This document shows, piece after piece, positions 4,804 through 7,220 of a stretch of DNA of 7,220 bases. Both the position numbers and the translations under genes were made by a program. Source of the stretch: a bacterium (GTDB taxonomy: Bacteria > Patescibacteriota > Minisyncoccia > Phycocordibacterales > SBAW01); the NCBI GenBank assembly GCA_021813335.1, contig JAKALC010000033.1:1-7220 (forward strand), read 5' to 3'. Below the pieces are notes generated by a model. The model worked only from the letters and a program-made list of their open reading frames with translations. It was not told where the DNA came from and searched no databases. Each line of letters opens with the position of its first letter. Positions within the stretch are counted from its first letter, which is position 1.

Positions 4804-6070
4804 AGGCGATCGCCCAGAAAAAGCCGAGCGCGACGGCGCCCATAAGGGCCGCGATGGCCCAGCCCAGAATATTAGAGATCCTCGAATTCACGTGTTCGCC
4901 CATAATCTTCTTGTTGTTCCCGATGAGGAGGATGATGACGATGAGGGGAGGAGCGAGGACGCCGTTGAGCATCGCGGCCCAGTAGAGCATAGTCATCGGG
5001 GCGATGCCGGCGAAGCTGACGCCGAGGCCGAGGAGCGTCGCAAGCGCGATGACGCCGTAGAAGCCGCGCGCCTGTCCGAAGCGCTTGCCCAGGCCTTCGC
5101 GCCAGCCGAAGGCTTCGGCGACGGCGTACGCCGCGGATCCCGCAAGCACCGGCACGGCGAGGAGCCCGGTTCCCACGATGCCGAGCGCGAAGAGAAGGAA
5201 TGCGAAGTCGCCCGCAAGCGGCCGGAGCGCCGATGCCGCGTCGGCGGCCGTCGCGACACTCGCGACCCCGGCCGCCCCCAGGGTCGAGGCGACCGTCACG
5301 ATGATGAAAAAAGTTATGAGGTTCGAGAAGAGCATACCGAGCGAGGTGTCGATGCGCAGCTCCTCGAGATCCGTCGGCTTGATCTTCGGAGTGCCTTTTC
5401 CCATACCGCGCAGCTCGTGCCGGACGATCTCCTCCTCGACCTCCTCGTCCGCCTGCCAGAAGAAAAGATACGGCGAGATGGTCGTGCCGAGGAACGCGGC
5501 GATGTTGAGGATATAGTCCCGGCTCAGGACGATGTGCGGCACGAAGGTCGCGTGTGCAATGAGGCGCCAGTCCTGGTGGACGATGAACGCGGTCGCGACG
5601 TAGGCAAGAAGCGAAAGCGTAAGATACTTGAGGAACCGCGCATAGGCGGGGTAGGGGACGAAGATCTCGAGCAGAAGCGTCAGCGCGGCGATCGCGAAGA
5701 GAAGCGTCGGGAACGGCACGGGCAGAAGCAGTCCGAGGGAGGCCGCCATAGCGCCGAGATCTGCGCCGATATTGATGATATTCGCGATGAGAAGGATGGA
5801 CACCGCGGCCGCGAGCGTCTTCCTCGAGTAATATTTTTTAATGACTCCCGAAAGCCCCTTGCCGGTGACGATGCCGATGCGGCCGCACATCTCCTGGACG
5901 GCGGTCATAAACGGGTAGGAAAAAAGCGCTACCCATAGCTGCGAGTAGCCGAAGAGGACGCCGGTCTGCGAGTAGGTCGCGATGCCCGACGGGTCGTCGT
6001 CCGCGGCGCCGGTGATGAAGCCGGGGCCCACGGCGCGCACGATCCTCGTTATGAGCGATCTTTTCTCCAC
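4802..6070 (-). CDS. Divergent NRAMP-family metal-ion transporter
   Basis: This 422-residue polytopic membrane protein has about eleven hydrophobic segments and the NRAMP (LeuT-fold) layout. NRAMPs typically import divalent metals with protons. Helix 1 reads GPGFITGAADDDPSGIATYSQTG (15-37), so the canonical DPGN is D26-P27-S28-G29; the metal-binding Asp is kept but the Asn is Gly. Helix 6 reads GTTISPYLFFWQ (195-206), so the canonical AxxMPH is T196..S199-P200-Y201 and the Met ligand that favours transition metals is lost. NIGADLGAMAASLG (100-113) is a typical helix-3 segment. An acidic/basic cytoplasmic loop (ADEEVEEEIVRHEL and onward, 207-240) follows helix 6. I recall DPSG/SPY versions as a common but little-characterised NRAMP branch. 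The start is GTG 6068-6070, supported by a -10 hexamer 7 nt away. The gene is convergent with the P1B ATPase. The ion is unknown, with Mg or Mn as possible candidates. Confidence 0.9.
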   Translation of the reverse strand: MEKRSLITRIVRAVGPGFITGAADDDPSGIATYSQTGVLFGYSQLWVALFSYPFMTAVQEMCGRIGIVTGKGLSGVIKKYYSRKTLAAAVSILLIANIINIGADLGAMAASLGLLLPVPFPTLLFAIAALTLLLEIFVPYPAYARFLKYLTLSLLAYVATAFIVHQDWRLIAHATFVPHIVLSRDYILNIAAFLGTTISPYLFFWQADEEVEEEIVRHELRGMGKGTPKIKPTDLEELRIDTSLGMLFSNLITFFIIVTVASTLGAAGVASVATAADAASALRPLAGDFAFLLFALGIVGTGLLAVPVLAGSAAYAVAEAFGWREGLGKRFGQARGFYGVIALATLLGLGVSFAGIAPMTMLYWAAMLNGVLAPPLIVIILLIGNNKKIMGEHVNSRISNILGWAIAALMGAVALGFFWAIA

Positions 6071-6077
6071 GCTCTAC

Positions 6078-6083
6078 AGTATA
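6078..6083 (-). promoter_or_regulatory. -10 hexamer TATACT for the NRAMP-like gene, predicting a leaderless GTG mRNA
   Basis: TATACT on the minus strand ends 7 nt (GTAGAGC) before the GTG at 6070, the same hexamer and spacing as the GH18 gene. Expected +1 is about 6071. No good -35 is visible. The intervening sequence has no Shine-Dalgarno motif, which supports leaderless initiation. Confidence 0.6.
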
Positions 6084-6116
6084 GGGTACGAATCCGAGGC
6101 CGAGGAAAGGTCGGGC

Positions 6117-6144
6117 AAAGAAAACCCCCGACCATGGTCGGGGG
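6117..6144 (-). terminator. Rho-independent terminator of the DUF5701-like gene
   Basis: Bases 6125-6144 are a perfect 20-bp palindrome (CCCCCGACC/GGTCGGGGG around AT). On the minus strand it is followed by TTTTCTTT (6124-6117), a standard U-tract. It lies 26 nt downstream of the TGA/TAA-side end of the 6171-6827 gene and upstream of the NRAMP-like promoter, insulating the two. On the plus strand the T-run is offset by several bases, so it mainly serves the minus strand. Confidence 0.85.
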
Positions 6145-6170
6145 CTGCAGCGTTTTTCGCCGGATGCCGT

Positions 6171-6827
6171 TCATTCCTTCGCGGGCGCATTCATCCGAAC
6201 GCGTTCGCCGCAGCTCGGGAAGAGCGTGCATCCGCTGCGGTGCCGGAAGTCGAAGGAGTCGAGCGCCGGGACGCCGCTCCCGTCGTGCGGGATGAAGAAC
6301 ACCGGCGTATGCTCGCCGCCTCGGCACGACGAGCCGGCGGCGCCGAACTGGTACTCCTCGAGGGCTTCGGGGAAGTAGATGAGTCGGAACGCGAGCTCGA
6401 CCGCGGTGAGCGGAGAACGCCGGTTCCTCAGGAGCTTCGTCGTATGCTCCTGCGCGCTTTCGCTCATATTTTCGTGGCGGTTGAACGCGTCCCGGTAATC
6501 CGTGAGGAAATACCCGCCATCGCCGCCCGCAGTCGATACCGGATGATCGACCTGCTCGATGCGGCACGCGCCCGCTGCGCGGCCGTAGCTTACGCCGACG
6601 TACCTTACGAGCTCAGCGATGCCGAGATGCGAGGCCTTGCCGGGGACGAACACAAAGGGCGCGTTGAGAGGAATACGTTCCTCGGCCGCGGCTAGCTCCT
6701 CGATAGTGCACAGGCCGAGCCGTCTCAATGTCTCCGCCTGGTGGCCGAAGAGTTCGGCCGCGGAAGGCGGATAGGCGCGCTCGAAAGCGATCTTCTTGGT
6801 GGCGGGGTGCAGCAGTGTGGCGAACAT
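6171..6827 (-). CDS. DUF5701-like conserved protein of unknown function
   Basis: This soluble-looking 218-residue protein has no signal peptide or membrane segment. Its arrangement resembles, from memory, the DUF5701 family known mainly from actinobacteria. A leading HQAETLRRLGL (29-39) is followed by a 'PFVFVPGK' strand (57-64), 'GGYFLTDYRDAF' (104-115), 'RSPLTAVELAFRLIYFPEAL' (137-156), and a C-terminal 'HRSGCTLFPSCGERV' (196-210). Cys168, Cys200 and Cys206 lie in the conserved-looking C-terminal half; a metal or structural role is only a guess. The start at 6825-6827 is chosen for AAGGAG 8 nt upstream and because high third-position GC begins there. The frame stays open to 6995, but that extension has much lower GC3. 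It is a single gene with its own terminator. No function is established. Confidence 0.75.
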   Translation of the reverse strand: MFATLLHPATKKIAFERAYPPSAAELFGHQAETLRRLGLCTIEELAAAEERIPLNAPFVFVPGKASHLGIAELVRYVGVSYGRAAGACRIEQVDHPVSTAGGDGGYFLTDYRDAFNRHENMSESAQEHTTKLLRNRRSPLTAVELAFRLIYFPEALEEYQFGAAGSSCRGGEHTPVFFIPHDGSGVPALDSFDFRHRSGCTLFPSCGERVRMNAPAKE

Positions 6828-6835
6828 CTGACCGT

Positions 6836-6841
6836 CTCCTT
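6836..6841 (-). promoter_or_regulatory. Strong ribosome binding site AAGGAG for the DUF5701-like gene
   Basis: AAGGAG on the minus strand lies 8 nt before ATG 6827. It fixes the start of this gene and contrasts with the neighbouring genes whose -10 boxes leave no room for a Shine-Dalgarno sequence. Confidence 0.85.
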
Positions 6842-6977
6842 CTTGGCTTTTTGGTTGGTACTGCAGGGGAAATGGACGGCATCCGAGGAAGTTCTCTCCT
6901 CGAGCGCAGCCCGGTACATCTTGAAAGAGCGTGCCCCCGCACTCTTCGTTTGTCAATGTGTACGGCCTGCTCGATGC

Positions 6978-7017
6978 GCCGAGGGAGCCCGTCATTCAGT
7001 GATGGGGCTCCCTCGGC
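6978..7017. other. Strong hairpin (13-bp perfect stem) in the leader of the DUF5701-like gene
   Basis: Arms GCCGAGGGAGCCC (6978-6990) and GGGCTCCCTCGGC (7005-7017) are exact complements around a 14-nt loop. Neither strand has a following T-run, so it is not a standard intrinsic terminator. It lies 150-190 nt upstream of the DUF5701-like ATG and about 110 nt upstream of the rightward gene. It could be a leader structure, a small-RNA fold or a repeat-family unit; one copy is seen in the window. Confidence 0.6.
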
Positions 7018-7055
7018 TTACGCCAGATGCTTCATAGCGCCGATCGTATTGGCTG

Positions 7056-7079
7056 GTATGCCTTTTGAACTTTGCATAC
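7056..7079. repeat. Inverted repeat GTATGC-N12-GCATAC, possible operator
   Basis: Six-base perfect arms at 7056-7061 and 7074-7079 are separated by 12 A/T-rich bases. The 24-bp span is typical of dimeric repressor sites and lies about 32 bp upstream of the -10 for the gene at 7126. With short arms, chance occurrence is possible. Confidence 0.3.
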
Positions 7080-7110
7080 GCACAGGAGGTGGCCGCGCGC
7101 TTCAAGAGCC

Positions 7111-7119
7111 TGGTACACT
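7111..7119 (+). promoter_or_regulatory. Extended -10 (TGG-TACACT) for the gene at 7126, predicting a leaderless mRNA
   Basis: TACACT (7114-7119) is preceded by TGG, matching the TGn extended -10 arrangement. It ends 6 nt before ATG 7126, putting +1 on the A of the start codon, exactly as for the ATPase gene. Confidence 0.6.
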
Positions 7120-7125
7120 GGGGAT

Positions 7126-7220
7126 ATGTCGAAGAAGCGCGTGCGGAAGCACCTCATTCCGTCGCAGGGGATGTGGCGCGCGACCCGCCTCTCGGGCAAG
7201 GTGACCAACCCCGGCATCAA
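7126..7220 (+). CDS. Unrecognised protein with a basic N-terminus, 3'-truncated by the window
   Basis: ATG 7126-7128 opens a frame that runs to the window edge. The 31 complete codons read MSKKRVRKHLIPSQGMWRATRLSGKVTNPGI. Thirty of the 31 codons end in G or C, which is strong coding evidence in a GC-rich genome and favours this frame over the overlapping plus frame and the antisense frame (7032-7220). The N-terminus is Lys/Arg-rich with no hydrophobic stretch yet visible. The start coincides with the expected +1 of an extended -10 promoter. An AGGAGGT at 7084-7090 is too far upstream (35 nt) to act as its ribosome binding site. I do not recognise the family and too little is present to suggest a function. 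Confidence 0.65.
   Translation, partial: MSKKRVRKHLIPSQGMWRATRLSGKVTNPGI

Larger units (their letters stand above)
6828..7125. other. Intergenic region between the divergent DUF5701-like gene and the gene at 7126
   Basis: These 298 bases hold no convincing gene. The minus-strand frame extending the DUF5701-like protein upstream has only about 60 percent third-position GC and no RBS. What can be seen is the DUF5701 ribosome binding site (6836-6841), a strong hairpin (6978-7017), a 6-bp inverted repeat (7056-7079) and an extended -10 for the rightward gene (7111-7119). An isolated TTGACA (minus strand, 6951-6956) has no matching -10. I see no tRNA or known riboswitch. Confidence 0.6.

Noticed and set aside
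4616..5938. Plus-strand open frame of 440 codons opposite the NRAMP-like gene
   Set aside because: The product is a run of Arg/Asp/Glu-rich sequence typical of antisense to GC-rich membrane-protein genes, and it would begin inside the ATPase gene.
6951..6956. Perfect TTGACA on the minus strand as a -35 box
   Set aside because: The hexamer 17 bp downstream is CACGCT and no better -10 appears at 16-19 bp.
6828..6995. N-terminal extension of the DUF5701-like protein to an ATG at 6995
   Set aside because: Third-position GC drops to about 60 percent, there is no RBS at 6995, the start would lie in a hairpin loop, and a strong AAGGAG precedes the ATG at 6827.
7084..7090. AGGAGGT on the plus strand as a ribosome binding site
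   Set aside because: No start codon lies 5-10 nt downstream, and the ATG at 7126 is 35 nt away with its own -10 box in between.
7032..7220. Minus-strand open frame of 62 codons at the right edge
   Set aside because: It is antisense to the frame at 7126, which has 30 of 31 codons ending in G or C and a well-placed promoter.

Overview
The window looks like chromosomal DNA from a GC-rich member of the Candidate Phyla Radiation (Patescibacteria, most likely Parcubacteria). The main clue is the C-terminal half of IF3, with a 'VQVKIGTGDHD...GEGHRVKVDLFLWGR' pattern that I associate from memory with Parcubacteria rather than with model bacteria. Compact genes, non-AUG starts and apparently leaderless promoters fit this. 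The lineage is an inference and was not checked by a search. I see no mobile element, CRISPR array, rRNA or tRNA.

Layout, left to right. (1) 1-526, + strand: 3' part of a SLOG/LOG-family protein gene. (2) 524-561: a perfect 38-bp palindrome running from the stop codon of that gene to the stop codon of the convergent rplT, serving as a shared bidirectional terminator. (3) 559-1662, - strand: the translation operon infC-rpmI-rplT (IF3, L35, L20), with a TTG start inferred for infC. (4) 1719-2801, - strand: a secreted GH18-type glycoside hydrolase upstream of infC. (5) 2802-2853: a 52-bp divergent promoter region. (6) 2854-4695, + strand: a P1B-type cation ATPase whose CPC metal motif is replaced by Cys-Ala-Asp. 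(7) 4741-4780: a second bidirectional terminator. (8) 4802-6070, - strand: a divergent NRAMP-like transporter. (9) 6117-6144: terminator for the next - strand gene. (10) 6171-6827, - strand: a DUF5701-like protein with a strong ribosome binding site. (11) 6828-7125: an intergenic region with a 13-bp-stem hairpin. (12) 7126 to the window end, + strand: the start of an unrecognised basic protein.

Two themes link the genes. First, four separate genes (GH18, ATPase, NRAMP-like, and the gene at 7126) have a -10-like hexamer ending only 6 or 7 nt before the start codon, so their mRNAs would have essentially no 5' leader. The DUF5701-like gene and the operon genes infC and rpmI instead have Shine-Dalgarno sequences. 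Second, the ATPase and the NRAMP-like transporter are convergent neighbours and both lack the soft (Cys or Met) metal ligands expected in their families. They may handle a cation other than the usual Cu, Zn, Mn or Fe. That is an inference from motifs and not a demonstrated specificity.
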